Shown one piece after another: positions 44,193-53,337 of a stretch of 64,000 nucleotides of DNA. The notes below the pieces were generated by a model that did not search any database, was not told where the DNA came from, and was given only the letters and a program-made list of their open reading frames with translations. The stretch covers positions 1,116,001 through 1,180,000 of the forward strand of contig NZ_CP033878.1 of NCBI RefSeq assembly GCF_009690625.1, in the 5' to 3' direction. The first letter of the stretch is position 1, and every line of letters begins with the position of its first letter. Source of the stretch: Halorhabdus sp. CBA1104 (GTDB lineage Archaea; Halobacteriota; Halobacteria; Halobacteriales; Haloarculaceae). A program made the position numbers and the translations under genes.

Positions 44193-46262
44193 ATGCCGTT
44201 CCGGGACGACGACCGCGCCCAAGCGATCCAGATCGGAGCCGTCTTACTGTTTGCCGTACTGGTGATTGCCTTCTCGCTGTTTCAGGCGTTTGTCGTCCCA
44301 AATCAGAACCAGCAGGTCGAAGCAAATCACTTACAGACAGTCGCAGGCGACATGCAGGACCTGCGGAATGGGATCATCTCTATCCCGAGGACGGGGGAGG
44401 GACGATCGGTCGGGATCGCCCTGGGTACGAGTTATCCGGCACGACTGGTCGCGTTGAATCCGCCGCCGCCGGGCGGTCGCCTGCATACAGTCGGGACGAA
44501 CGACGACACGATCAACGTGACAGTCGCGAATGCACGCGCAACCGACGAGGAAACGGACGATTTCTGGACCGGGACGAACCAGACCCGGTATTCGGGAGCG
44601 ATCGCCTATACGCCGGACTACAGCGAATTTATCGATCCACCCACGATCGGCTACGATACCACAGCACTGTTCAGGCAGTTCGACGACGCAAGCTTGTGGT
44701 CGTCGGGACAGACGCTCGTCGATGGCCGTGAGATAACGCTCGTGGCGATCGAGGGGTCCTACGACCGGCGGTCGAGTCAATCGATTTCGCTCGATCTCGA
44801 AGCCCTCAGTGCCTCCCAGACTGACGTCGCGGTCACGAACGAAACAGGTGAGAACGTCACGATCGAGTTTGCGTCGATGCGCAACGCGAGCGACTGGCGG
44901 TCACTGTTGCGTGACTCCGGGCAATTTACCGACCAGAGCGGATATGTCGTCAGCGTCGATGGAACTTCGCTTCCTGAGGAATCGTTCGATCTGGTCTCGA
45001 TCGCATTCGAGCAATCGGAGACGTACACGCTTCGGATGGCGAAGGTGGGTGTCGGAACGAACACCGAGTCGGAATCGGCCCGATATATCACAGACGTTGC
45101 CGGTGACGGAGCTTCGATCGAAGAAGGGAGTGGACGGTCGCTGATCGTCGAGACCCGCGATCAGTTCAACAATCCCGTCTCAGGGGTGGAACTGTCTGCA
45201 AGCGTCGATGCAGGCCCCGAAAACGGGAGTCTCGTCAATTCGACGGTGGTTACTGGCGCCGACGGCCGCGCCGAGTTTGAGTATCTGGCCGACGATATTA
45301 CGGGCCAAGCCAGCCGAACGGTCCGGATCAACGTCAGCCTCGATGGGCAACCAACCAGCGCGTTCGATCCACAGGGGTCTGAGAACGTCTCGATGAGTGT
45401 TACGGTCCAGAACACGGACGGGAGTGGCCTGAACACGGGTGGCGGGAACGGGGCCGGTGCGTACGCGGTCGATTGGCTCGACCCGAGCGGCCAAGCGGCA
45501 ATCGACTGCCCGAACGGCCCAGACGAGGTCTGTACGTTCGATGCCGGCCAGGATCTGACAGCGACACTTGCGATGGAGACGACTCCCGTTGCCCAGGATG
45601 CCGCTGTCGAATACGCGCTCAACGACACGTCGATTGTCGAGCTAAGTCGAGCGACTGGTAGCACGAACAACACAGGGAACAATGCAACGGACGTCACTGC
45701 CCTCAAGGATGGCTTTGTCAACGTCTACGCCACGAGCGGGTCCGACGGGGATACGATCCTCTTGGAAGTGATTAACACGATTACTGACCTCGTGTACAAC
45801 GACGATGCCATCGCTGTGAACGGACCGGACGGCGATGGGACGACTGGTGGAGTCGAGTTAACCATGACGAACGCCTACGGACAGGACGTGATCATCAACG
45901 AAATAAAAGTAAACGAGACGTCGGGCGGGAACATCGCAGCGTTGAGTGATGACGTCGGCTCACCGAACGATGAACCGCAACGCACGGAATTATACGTCGA
46001 AGCCGATCAGAACAGCGGGTGGGTCGACATCAATGGCGGTGTCACACTACCATATCAATTCGACCTCGATACCGACGGGTTCAACAACGACGGGAATCCG
46101 CGACTGTCAAGGGGTACTGACGCACGGATCTATCTCTACGAATTCGAAAACAACGGCGGCAACGCAGTCGATATGTCCGGGGAAGCGTTTACACTCACAG
46201 TCTACTACGAAACGGCCGACGGCACCGCCCACACGAAGCAAGTTCGAGTGAACGTGCCGTAA
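44193..46262 (+). CDS. Large pilin-like surface protein with Ig-like segment
   Basis: The 689-residue protein has a class III-like N-terminus: DDDRAQ followed by a hydrophobic helix at about residues 12-33, consistent with PibD cleavage after Ala9. A QVEANHLQTVAGDMQDLRNGIISI segment typical of related haloarchaeal proteins follows. The body is beta-rich with many N-glycosylation sequons. Residues about 310-400 (SLIVETRDQFNNPVSGVEL..., VVTGADGRAEFEYLADD) resemble a bacterial Ig-like group 1 (invasin-type) domain. It is probably an envelope or appendage protein. It shares an operon with the LamG-type gene, 18 nt downstream. Confidence 0.8.
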   Translation: MPFRDDDRAQAIQIGAVLLFAVLVIAFSLFQAFVVPNQNQQVEANHLQTVAGDMQDLRNGIISIPRTGEGRSVGIALGTSYPARLVALNPPPPGGRLHTVGTNDDTINVTVANARATDEETDDFWTGTNQTRYSGAIAYTPDYSEFIDPPTIGYDTTALFRQFDDASLWSSGQTLVDGREITLVAIEGSYDRRSSQSISLDLEALSASQTDVAVTNETGENVTIEFASMRNASDWRSLLRDSGQFTDQSGYVVSVDGTSLPEESFDLVSIAFEQSETYTLRMAKVGVGTNTESESARYITDVAGDGASIEEGSGRSLIVETRDQFNNPVSGVELSASVDAGPENGSLVNSTVVTGADGRAEFEYLADDITGQASRTVRINVSLDGQPTSAFDPQGSENVSMSVTVQNTDGSGLNTGGGNGAGAYAVDWLDPSGQAAIDCPNGPDEVCTFDAGQDLTATLAMETTPVAQDAAVEYALNDTSIVELSRATGSTNNTGNNATDVTALKDGFVNVYATSGSDGDTILLEVINTITDLVYNDDAIAVNGPDGDGTTGGVELTMTNAYGQDVIINEIKVNETSGGNIAALSDDVGSPNDEPQRTELYVEADQNSGWVDINGGVTLPYQFDLDTDGFNNDGNPRLSRGTDARIYLYEFENNGGNAVDMSGEAFTLTVYYETADGTAHTKQVRVNVP

Positions 46263-46280
46263 CTCCCAGGTGAAAGTCTC

Positions 46281-47903
46281 GTGACGGAGCCGCAAGCTGG
46301 AACACGAATGGATGCCTCGAATATCCCGGCATCTGAACGTGAGAAGTCCGAACCTCAGTTCGGTAGCGATGGTCGCGCCCAATCCGAAGTCATCGGGACA
46401 ATTCTGCTCACAGCCGTCATCGTCATTCTCTCGGTCCTCGTCGGCGTCGTAATCTTGGGTACTGTCGATACGACAGACAATCCGGCAGCGAATCTGGGAG
46501 TTGACGTCAATGGAACCGAACTGACGATCAGTCACCTCGGGGGGACCTCGTTCGCGCGTGGGGACATCTCGATCGTCCTCCGAGACGGGAACACACAGCG
46601 ACTCACCTTAACATCGTTCACGGGCGGTGATGGAGACGACTCGTTTAGCCCCGGCGAACAACTCTTCTACACGCACGGACTCACCGACAGCGTTCGCGTG
46701 CTCGTCGTCCACGACCCGTCGAACACGGTTCTCTACGACAAGGCCTTCGATCTTCCCGAGTCGAGTGGCCCACTCGTCTGGGCAAGTGCCGGCGACTGGG
46801 ATAGGGCTGTCAGCGAGGGCGGGGTGGTCCATGCGGACTTCGGCGATCACAGCGCCGACCGCATTGACCTCGGCACGCCGGCGACTGATGATGCCCTGAT
46901 CGCGTACTGGCCGCTGGACGATCCGACCGACCCAATCGCCAACGCCGCGGGGAACGATCGGGACCTCACCGTCACCGGCGACCCGGCGCTCGACCGGCCG
47001 GGGCTGTTGAACACCTCTGCCGTGCAGTTCGACGGCACCACGGACCAGCTCGAAGATCAAAACGCCGACGAATACCTCAACGGGCGGTCCGCGGTCACGA
47101 TCTCTGTCTGGGTGCGATCGAACGTCACGGGTACTGACCACGGTATCCTGACCACGGCCGCGCCCGATAGCACCGACGACTACCTTGGACTGCGGTACGA
47201 CGAAGATGGGTGGGCTGGGGGTGGAGACGACCTAATAAAGGGGGCCGTTTCGGTCGATGGCCGAGTGGTCCAGTTCGAGAGTTCGAGCAACGTCCAGACC
47301 ACGGACTGGCAGCACGTCGTGCTGACGTGGGAGAGCGGGGAGCGCCCGCGCCTCTACCTGAACGGCAGCGAGGACGGACTCAGCTACCTCGGCGACGGCG
47401 ATGGCAACGAGAACGCCTACGACAGCGGCTTCCCGACGGGCACCACCAGCGCTGTCACCCAGCTCCTGGTCGGCCAGGGCACGAAGGACGACCGCTGGGA
47501 CGGCTCCATCGAGGAGCTCCGGGTCTACGACCAGCAGCTCACCGCGACGGAGGTGGCCCGGCTCTACAGCGGCACCTCGCCGGCAGCGTCAGAGGCCTGG
47601 CAGGGGAACCTGACCAGCGGCGTCAAACGGTTCGAGCGGAACGTCGATCCATCGAACCTATCGCTGACAGACGTCGAGGCGACGATTCCAACGGGAACCA
47701 CTGTCACCGTGACCGTCGAATCCGACCCCGGCGACAACGGGTCGTTCACCCAGAGTGACGTGATCAGTCTCGACGGGAGTGATTCCTACGACGTGACGGG
47801 CCTGTCAACCCCGAGTCGTCACTATCGACTCGTCGTCACTCTGGCAACAGATTCGCTGACGACCGGACCCCGATTCGGTGGTGGCACTCTCGAAGGCGAC
47901 TGA
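46281..47903 (+). CDS. Pilin-like protein with LamG/concanavalin-like domain
   Basis: The 540-residue protein has a long charged leader ending DGRAQ, then SEVIGTILLTAVIVILSVLV, a class III signal helix. After a small pilin-type beta domain, residues about 205-440 form a LamG-like lectin/laminin fold (LIAYWPLDDPTDPIANAAGNDRDLT, VTISVWVRSNV, WQHVVLTWESGERPRLYLNG, GSIEELRVYDQQLTATEVARLYSG). Such domains bind carbohydrates or proteins. GTG 46281 has AGGTGA 8 nt upstream; ATG 46308 is an alternative. Adhesion through a carbohydrate-binding pilin tip is an inference. Confidence 0.85.
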   Translation: MTEPQAGTRMDASNIPASEREKSEPQFGSDGRAQSEVIGTILLTAVIVILSVLVGVVILGTVDTTDNPAANLGVDVNGTELTISHLGGTSFARGDISIVLRDGNTQRLTLTSFTGGDGDDSFSPGEQLFYTHGLTDSVRVLVVHDPSNTVLYDKAFDLPESSGPLVWASAGDWDRAVSEGGVVHADFGDHSADRIDLGTPATDDALIAYWPLDDPTDPIANAAGNDRDLTVTGDPALDRPGLLNTSAVQFDGTTDQLEDQNADEYLNGRSAVTISVWVRSNVTGTDHGILTTAAPDSTDDYLGLRYDEDGWAGGGDDLIKGAVSVDGRVVQFESSSNVQTTDWQHVVLTWESGERPRLYLNGSEDGLSYLGDGDGNENAYDSGFPTGTTSAVTQLLVGQGTKDDRWDGSIEELRVYDQQLTATEVARLYSGTSPAASEAWQGNLTSGVKRFERNVDPSNLSLTDVEATIPTGTTVTVTVESDPGDNGSFTQSDVISLDGSDSYDVTGLSTPSRHYRLVVTLATDSLTTGPRFGGGTLEGD

Positions 47904-47948
47904 CGGTCGTCAGATTTTTCGACAATCGACGAAGTATTGATCGACAGA

Positions 47949-47958
47949 AACATAAGTC
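47949..47958 (+). promoter_or_regulatory. TATA-like box of HMG-CoA synthase gene
   Basis: AACATAAGTC is centred 30 nt before the ATG at 47984. Confidence 0.45.
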
Positions 47959-47983
47959 ACTTCGCCGTCAGTGAAACTGAACC

Positions 47984-49318
47984 ATGACTACCGCCGGCAT
48001 CGACGCCGTGGAAATCCGTACCGGCAATCTGAAACTCGACCTCGCTGAGACGTTTGCGCCCGTCAAAGACGAGGACCCCGCAAAGTACACGAAGGGGCTG
48101 GGGTTGCACGCCAGTTCGTTCCCCGACGCCTACGAGGATATCGTCACGATGGGGGCAAACGCAGCCAAGCGGCTGATGGATCGAAAGGGACTCACTCCCG
48201 AGGACATCGGCCGGATCGATGTCGCCACCGAGAGCGCGTTCGACCACTCCAAACCGGTGTCGACGTACATCGCCGGCTGCCTGGAGGACGTCTTCGAGGA
48301 CGACTTCCACCACGCGAACAAGGGCGAGCGGAAGTTCGCCTGTCTGGCCGGGACCCAGGCGATCGACGACGCCGTCAACTGGGTCACATCCGGGAAGAAC
48401 CGTGGTCGGGCCGCACTCGTCATCGCGACGGACACGGCACTGTACGAGCGCGGCGACTCCGGTGAGGCCACCCAGGGCGCTGGTGCGGTCGCCATGCTGA
48501 TCGACGAGGATCCCGATCTCACAGTGGTCGAACCCCTCCAGGGCTTTGGCAGTGCCGACGAGACGGACTTCCTCAAACCGAACCAGCAGTTCCCCAGCGT
48601 CGACGGCAAGCGCTCGATGCAAGTCTACCTCGCCCGGATGCGCGAGGCACTCCGCGATCTCGAAGAGCAACGTGACCTCCACCCCGATGACTTCGCCGTC
48701 GTACCCTTCCACATCCCCTTCCCCGGGATGGTCCGGAAAGGCGCCGCACTCGGCTATCGCCACATTTCGCGCGGGACGGACGTCGAGGATGCGCTGGCAG
48801 AGGAAATCGGACCACAGCCCCGACCCGACGACTTCGAGGACGACGAGGCGTTCCGGGATGCACTCTCAGAATACACCGACGACTTGACCGAGACCGATCG
48901 CTACCAGGAGTGGTACGATCTGACGGTGGAACCGACGCTTGGGATCTCCCGATACGTTGGCAACTGGTACACCGGCTCGGTCCATCTCGCACGGGCCGCC
49001 GCGCTCCGGGACGCCCGCGAGAACGGCCGCGACCTGGACGAACAGCAGATGCTCGTCTGTTCGTATGGCAGTGGTGCACAGGCCGAGGTCCACATCGAGA
49101 CCGTCCAGCCTGGTTGGGAAGAAGAGATCGCCCAGCTCAACGTCGAGGAGCAACTGCGCGAGCGCTACGATCTGAGCTTCACCGAGTACGAGCAGATCCA
49201 CGACGTCCACAATTACGACGAAAGCACCGATATCGACGCCTTCACCACGCCCGAAGAAGAGTTCGTCTTCGACGGTTGGGGTCGAATGGGCGAGCGCAAG
49301 TACACCTACGTCGAGTAA
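47984..49318 (+). CDS. Hydroxymethylglutaryl-CoA synthase
   Basis: The enzyme condenses acetoacetyl-CoA with acetyl-CoA to HMG-CoA for the mevalonate pathway and so supplies archaeal isoprenoid lipids. The 444-residue thiolase-fold protein has catalytic Cys120 in RKFACLAGTQA, the glutamate region DVATESAFDHSKPVSTYI, GAGAVAMLI, and a His-containing VVPFHIPFPGMVRKGA. The C-terminal half contains YVGNWYTGSVHLA and CSYGSGAQAEV. It appears monocistronic with its own TATA-like box. Confidence 0.95.
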   Translation: MTTAGIDAVEIRTGNLKLDLAETFAPVKDEDPAKYTKGLGLHASSFPDAYEDIVTMGANAAKRLMDRKGLTPEDIGRIDVATESAFDHSKPVSTYIAGCLEDVFEDDFHHANKGERKFACLAGTQAIDDAVNWVTSGKNRGRAALVIATDTALYERGDSGEATQGAGAVAMLIDEDPDLTVVEPLQGFGSADETDFLKPNQQFPSVDGKRSMQVYLARMREALRDLEEQRDLHPDDFAVVPFHIPFPGMVRKGAALGYRHISRGTDVEDALAEEIGPQPRPDDFEDDEAFRDALSEYTDDLTETDRYQEWYDLTVEPTLGISRYVGNWYTGSVHLARAAALRDARENGRDLDEQQMLVCSYGSGAQAEVHIETVQPGWEEEIAQLNVEEQLRERYDLSFTEYEQIHDVHNYDESTDIDAFTTPEEEFVFDGWGRMGERKYTYVE

Positions 49319-49434
49319 CGTCGTCGATTTTCACGCCGGGACGCCGCCGGTTGGGGTCTACCGCCCGGACGGCGGGACCGGGATGTGGTCGCCCTGGCCC
49401 ATCGTATCGCGGCCGCATCCCCTCGCCGTCTTTC

Positions 49435-50142
49435 TCAAAACTGTTCGTCACCAGCGTCGAGTACGGCCGAAAGCTCGGTCGTCGTCGTCGCAAGCGCGAA
49501 GCCATCGACGCGTGCCAGATCGGCTGCGTGCTCCCAGACGTCCGCGTTCTCGATCCCGTGGAGGACAACCGCGTTCGGGGTGGGATTGACCACGCGCATC
49601 GCCACGAGCGGTGACTCGCCCCGAGAGACGTTCGTGAACACGAGCACCCGGTTGGAACTCTGGCCGTACAGGCGATAGAATTCCTCACTAGAGAGGCGTC
49701 TGATCGCCGCAATAGAGTCGATAACCGTCTGGCCGACGACGGTCTCCTGAGTCCCAGCCGCCAGTTGGGTTGCATCGATCGCATCGAAATAGCGCTCGAT
49801 AGGGACCGCAGCCGAGAACTCCCGGAGGTCGAGCACACTGTCTCTGTCGTAGCCTGCAGAGATGACCCGTGCGTGCTGGCGGATGTGTCTCCCGCCGCGC
49901 CCTTCGTCGATATCGAGCAGTGCCTCGACCGTGCGTCTGACGACCGCGATCCCCGGATTGTCCCGCCGGCCGCTCTCGTAATCGGAGACGACGGACGGCG
50001 AGACGTCCAGTCGGTCTGCGAGTTCGGTCTGGGAGACTTCGAAGTCGGTCCGCCATTTCCGGATCGTCTCCCCTGAGCGCTCGCTACAGGCAATTTCGCC
50101 GGCGATGCGTTCGGCCAGCTGTGCACGTTCGCCCTGACTCAT
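49435..50142 (-). CDS. Cro/C1-type HTH transcription regulator (COG1709-like)
   Basis: The 235-residue protein has an N-terminal HTH at about residues 25-80 (ETIRKWRTDFEVSQTELADRLDVSPSVVSDYESGRRDNPGIAVVRRTVEALL). A C-terminal alpha/beta domain follows (YFDAIDATQLAAG, FYRLYGQSSNRVLVFTNVSRGESPLVAMRVVNPTPNAVVLHGI). This arrangement matches archaeal COG1709-type putative regulators. The ligand and targets are unknown. The ATG at 50142 has a TATA box centred 26 nt upstream. It is divergent from the membrane hydrolase gene. Confidence 0.87.
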   Translation of the reverse strand: MSQGERAQLAERIAGEIACSERSGETIRKWRTDFEVSQTELADRLDVSPSVVSDYESGRRDNPGIAVVRRTVEALLDIDEGRGGRHIRQHARVISAGYDRDSVLDLREFSAAVPIERYFDAIDATQLAAGTQETVVGQTVIDSIAAIRRLSSEEFYRLYGQSSNRVLVFTNVSRGESPLVAMRVVNPTPNAVVLHGIENADVWEHAADLARVDGFALATTTTELSAVLDAGDEQF

Positions 50143-50163
50143 GGGTTGTCGTCGGTGACCTGC

Positions 50164-50173
50164 GGATATAACT
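50164..50173 (-). promoter_or_regulatory. TATA box of the HTH regulator
   Basis: The minus-strand AGTTATATCC is centred 26 nt before the ATG at 50142. Confidence 0.5.
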
Positions 50174-50294
50174 CCTGTCGAATTGTTACTCGACTCCCGT
50201 CGAACCAGCCCTCTGGACGGAACCACTCGTCTGGGCAGATGTCCGACGATCGCCCCGAAAAAACTTGCCTATCCGTCACTCAGTACCAAACACC

Positions 50295-50972
50295 ATGCCC
50301 TCGACGGTGGTCCATCTCGCACTTGCAGGCTTGCTCGCGGCAGGACTGCTCGGGGCAGCGTTCGATCTCCGGGCGCTTGCCGTCGTATTCGTGGCGGCGG
50401 CGATTCCCGACCTCGACGCGTTCGCAAGCCTCGTGGTCGAGAGTGCACACCGTGCCGTCCTGCACACGTTCCTGTTACCGATGGCAATCGGGCTCGTCCT
50501 CTGGTACGATACTCGCTACCGGGAGACGTCGTTCGTCCGGGCCCGCTGGGACCACACAGGCGTTCGTGTCGCCTGGGTGAGTCTCCTCTCGCTTGCGATC
50601 GCAGGCATCGGGCTAGACATGTTTACCAACGGGGTCAACGTCTTCTACCCGGTCCACGACCAGTTCTACCAGCTCGACGGCGAAATACTGCTCTCGACCC
50701 ACGACGGGATCGTCCAGACGTTCGTCGACCTTTCACAATCGACGGCCGACGGTGCCAGCAGTGGCGGCGGGAGCGGCGGCGAGGTCGCCGTCGGCTCGAC
50801 GGACGAGACGTTCTACAGTTCGGGCGTCGATCCCTGGGAAGGGGAGGAGCCGGCGAACGTCGAACGGACTGTCCCCGTCGTCCGGTCGGGCCAGCAACTC
50901 CTGCTCGTTGTGACGAGCGCGGTAGTCGTCGGTGGCCGGCTGATCGAGCAACGCGTCGCCGGCGAGCGGTGA
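50295..50972 (+). CDS. Membrane metal-dependent hydrolase-like protein (YdjM/DUF457-type)
   Basis: The 225-residue protein has the family's conserved polar residues within helices: TVVHLALAG, AAIPDLDAF and ESAHRAVLHTFLLP. About four or five hydrophobic segments are present, including one near residue 205. A glycine/serine-rich acidic loop lies around 155-190. YdjM-type proteins are annotated as membrane-bound metal-dependent hydrolases, but substrates are unknown. The start MPSTVVHLA fits the family better than an upstream in-frame ATG at 50265. Confidence 0.83.
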   Translation: MPSTVVHLALAGLLAAGLLGAAFDLRALAVVFVAAAIPDLDAFASLVVESAHRAVLHTFLLPMAIGLVLWYDTRYRETSFVRARWDHTGVRVAWVSLLSLAIAGIGLDMFTNGVNVFYPVHDQFYQLDGEILLSTHDGIVQTFVDLSQSTADGASSGGGSGGEVAVGSTDETFYSSGVDPWEGEEPANVERTVPVVRSGQQLLLVVTSAVVVGGRLIEQRVAGER

Positions 50973-50999
50973 ACGACGGTGACCGAGCGGACGGGACGG

Positions 51000-52232
51000 C
51001 TACTGGGCGAAGTCCCGCCAGCGAGTCAGCCCAATCGCCACGGCGAGAAAGACCACGGCCAGGGCGCCAAGGGAGAGAAATGCCGGCCAGACGTCCTCAG
51101 TCGTCCCGTCGATCATGAGCCGGCGCAACCCGCGGTGGAACTGATAGAGTGGCAACAATCGGCCGATCGTTTGCAGCGTCTCGGGCATGATGTCCATCTC
51201 CCAGAAGACCCCCGAGAGGAACATCATCGGGAACGCGACGATCCCGCCCAGGCTCGTCGCGGCATCGGGATCCGGCAGGAGACTCCCCAGGGCCATCCCG
51301 AGCGCCGAGAAGCCAACGGCCCCGACCAGCAAGAGCGCGATCGAAAGCGGCCCTGGCACGACCGTGACGCCGAAGACGACCGCCGCGACGACCAGCATCA
51401 CCCCCGTCAGGACGAGGGCCAAAAGCGACTGCTGGATAACGTTCGCGAGGATCCAGTCGCGCTTCCGTAACGGCGTCGCGGCGAGTCGTTTGAGCGTACC
51501 GTCGTCGGTGAAGCCCGCGATCATACTCGGGACAGTCATCACGCCGTTGATCAACACTAGCGTGGCGATAAACGCCGGCAGGTAGTACTCGACGGCATCC
51601 AGCCCACCCGGTCCCCTCGTGGCCGAGGCCATCGTGACAGGCGGCTCCTCGACTCCGATCGCCGCCTGATTGAACTCCGCGACGACCTGTGCGAGGATTC
51701 CTCGGACGACAGGTGCCGATTCATCGTCAGGCGGCGCGTACAATTGCACCGTGGCACCGGTCGCGTTGGTCCCATTCATCTGTTCTCCGGCCGTCGCGAG
51801 GCCGCGTTGAATCGACTGTCGCTGACTCGCGTTCAACTGTCCCTGGACGGCTGCAACGGTGTCTCTGACGATCACCATCCGGGCACGCCCGGCCTGCTCG
51901 CGGACATCCTCGCCAAAGCCATCAGGAATCACCAGCACGCGACGAGTGTCGTCACTCTCAGTAACATTTTGGGACGCGTTGACATGCGTGACTGACAACG
52001 GATCGACGCTCTCTATGCTCTCGGCGAACTGTGCGGACAGTTCCGTGGGTTCGCCGTCGGGACCGAGATCCTGATTGTGCACGGCAATGCCGAACGCGGG
52101 CGCGCTGGCAGCGAAGACGCTGCTGAAGATCACCAACAGGATAATAGGAAAGAGGACGACGAAGAAGACAGTCTCCCGGGAACGCGACCAGTCTTTCAGG
52201 AGTGCGATCAAGAGGGCGAAAATGCGCGTCAC
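51000..52232 (-). CDS. ABC-2 type exporter permease
   Basis: The 410-residue protein has an N-terminal helix (about residues 20-42) followed by a large extracellular domain (45-215) with glycosylation sequons. Five more transmembrane helices follow from about residue 220, with the ABC-2 signature region (LGGIVAFPMMFLSGVFWEMDIMPETLQTIGRLLPLYQFHRGLRRLMIDG). It pairs with the ATPase encoded just upstream with a 4-nt overlap. The exported substrate, perhaps a drug, lipid or peptide, is unknown. Confidence 0.93.
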   Translation of the reverse strand: MTRIFALLIALLKDWSRSRETVFFVVLFPIILLVIFSSVFAASAPAFGIAVHNQDLGPDGEPTELSAQFAESIESVDPLSVTHVNASQNVTESDDTRRVLVIPDGFGEDVREQAGRARMVIVRDTVAAVQGQLNASQRQSIQRGLATAGEQMNGTNATGATVQLYAPPDDESAPVVRGILAQVVAEFNQAAIGVEEPPVTMASATRGPGGLDAVEYYLPAFIATLVLINGVMTVPSMIAGFTDDGTLKRLAATPLRKRDWILANVIQQSLLALVLTGVMLVVAAVVFGVTVVPGPLSIALLLVGAVGFSALGMALGSLLPDPDAATSLGGIVAFPMMFLSGVFWEMDIMPETLQTIGRLLPLYQFHRGLRRLMIDGTTEDVWPAFLSLGALAVVFLAVAIGLTRWRDFAQ

Positions 52233-53200
52233 GACAGCTCACCGCCTGGCTCCGGCGTCGAACCGGCCAATCGCAAGAACACGTCCTCCATGCCCGCACT
52301 CACCAGATCGATCGCCCGGTCGTCGCCTTCACGATGGAGGCGACTGAACGTCTCCTGTGCTCGCTCGCGGTCCTCGAAGAGGCCAACCACGTCGCCCTCG
52401 TCAGTCCGGTACGTGTCGGTTGCATCCGCCGCGAGGATCTCCTCGATCGTGTCGTCGTCAGTCGGTTCGTCTCGGCGGCCGTCGGCCCTGACGACGACTT
52501 TGATCGCACCGCCGTAGCGTTCGATCAGGTGCGGAACGGTGTCGACAGCCTCGATCGTGCCTTCGAGCAACAGGGCAGCCCGGTCGGCGAGTTGTTCGAC
52601 TTCCTCCATGTAGTGAGTCGTCAGAACGACCGTCGTCCCGCGGTCGGCCAGCGCCTCGATCCGGTCCCAGGTCTGGCGGCGCGCGTCCGGATCCAGGCCG
52701 GTCGTCGGTTCGTCGAGGAACAGCACGGACGGGTCCCCGACGAGCGCCATCGCGATTCCCGTCCGACGCTGTAGCCCGCCAGAGAGGGCCTCGAATCGAC
52801 GGTCGGCCCACTCCGCCAAATCGAGTTCGGAGAGGACTGTCTCGACAGCGAGACTGTCGGTGTACAGTTGCGCGATGAGTGTGACGTTCTCCCGGACCGT
52901 CAGTCGCTCGAAGGTGTGAAACGACTGGGGGACGACGCCGATCTCGGCTTTGATCGCACGGCCAGCAGTTCCAACGTCGTTCCCCAAGACCGTGGCCGAC
53001 CCACCGCTTGGCGTCCGGAGACATTCGAGCATCTCGACGGTCGTCGTCTTGCCCGCGCCGTTGGGTCCGACGAGGGCGAAAATCTCCTCCTCGCGGACCT
53101 CGAAGCTAACACCGTCGACGGCTGTTGTCTCTCCGTATGTTTTCTGTAAGTCTGTGACGGTGATGACCGCCCCAGCGGTTGGACTCTCTGGTACAGTCAT
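52229..53200 (-). CDS. ABC transporter ATP-binding protein (DrrA/NatA-like)
   Basis: The 323-residue protein has Walker A GPNGAGKTTT (about residues 42-51) and signature ALSGGLQRRTGIAMALVGDP. Walker B VLFLDEPTTGLDP and H-loop LTTHYMEE follow, then a C-terminal regulatory region typical of exporters with ABC-2 permeases. The start MTVPESPTAGAVITVTDLQKTYG is chosen over an ATG seven codons upstream. It forms a two-gene operon with the permease. Confidence 0.95.
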   Translation of the reverse strand: MTVPESPTAGAVITVTDLQKTYGETTAVDGVSFEVREEEIFALVGPNGAGKTTTVEMLECLRTPSGGSATVLGNDVGTAGRAIKAEIGVVPQSFHTFERLTVRENVTLIAQLYTDSLAVETVLSELDLAEWADRRFEALSGGLQRRTGIAMALVGDPSVLFLDEPTTGLDPDARRQTWDRIEALADRGTTVVLTTHYMEEVEQLADRAALLLEGTIEAVDTVPHLIERYGGAIKVVVRADGRRDEPTDDDTIEEILAADATDTYRTDEGDVVGLFEDRERAQETFSRLHREGDDRAIDLVSAGMEDVFLRLAGSTPEPGGELS

Positions 53201-53337
53201 TGGATCGCACGCTCTTGGCACGCTGACATCCGTAATCGTCTGTCACTATTGCCGGTAAACCTTAAAACTAGATGCAGACCGGTTCCGAGGAGATCCGCTC
53301 CGCAACATCTAACCGCCGTTCGCTCCAGGGTTCGGCA

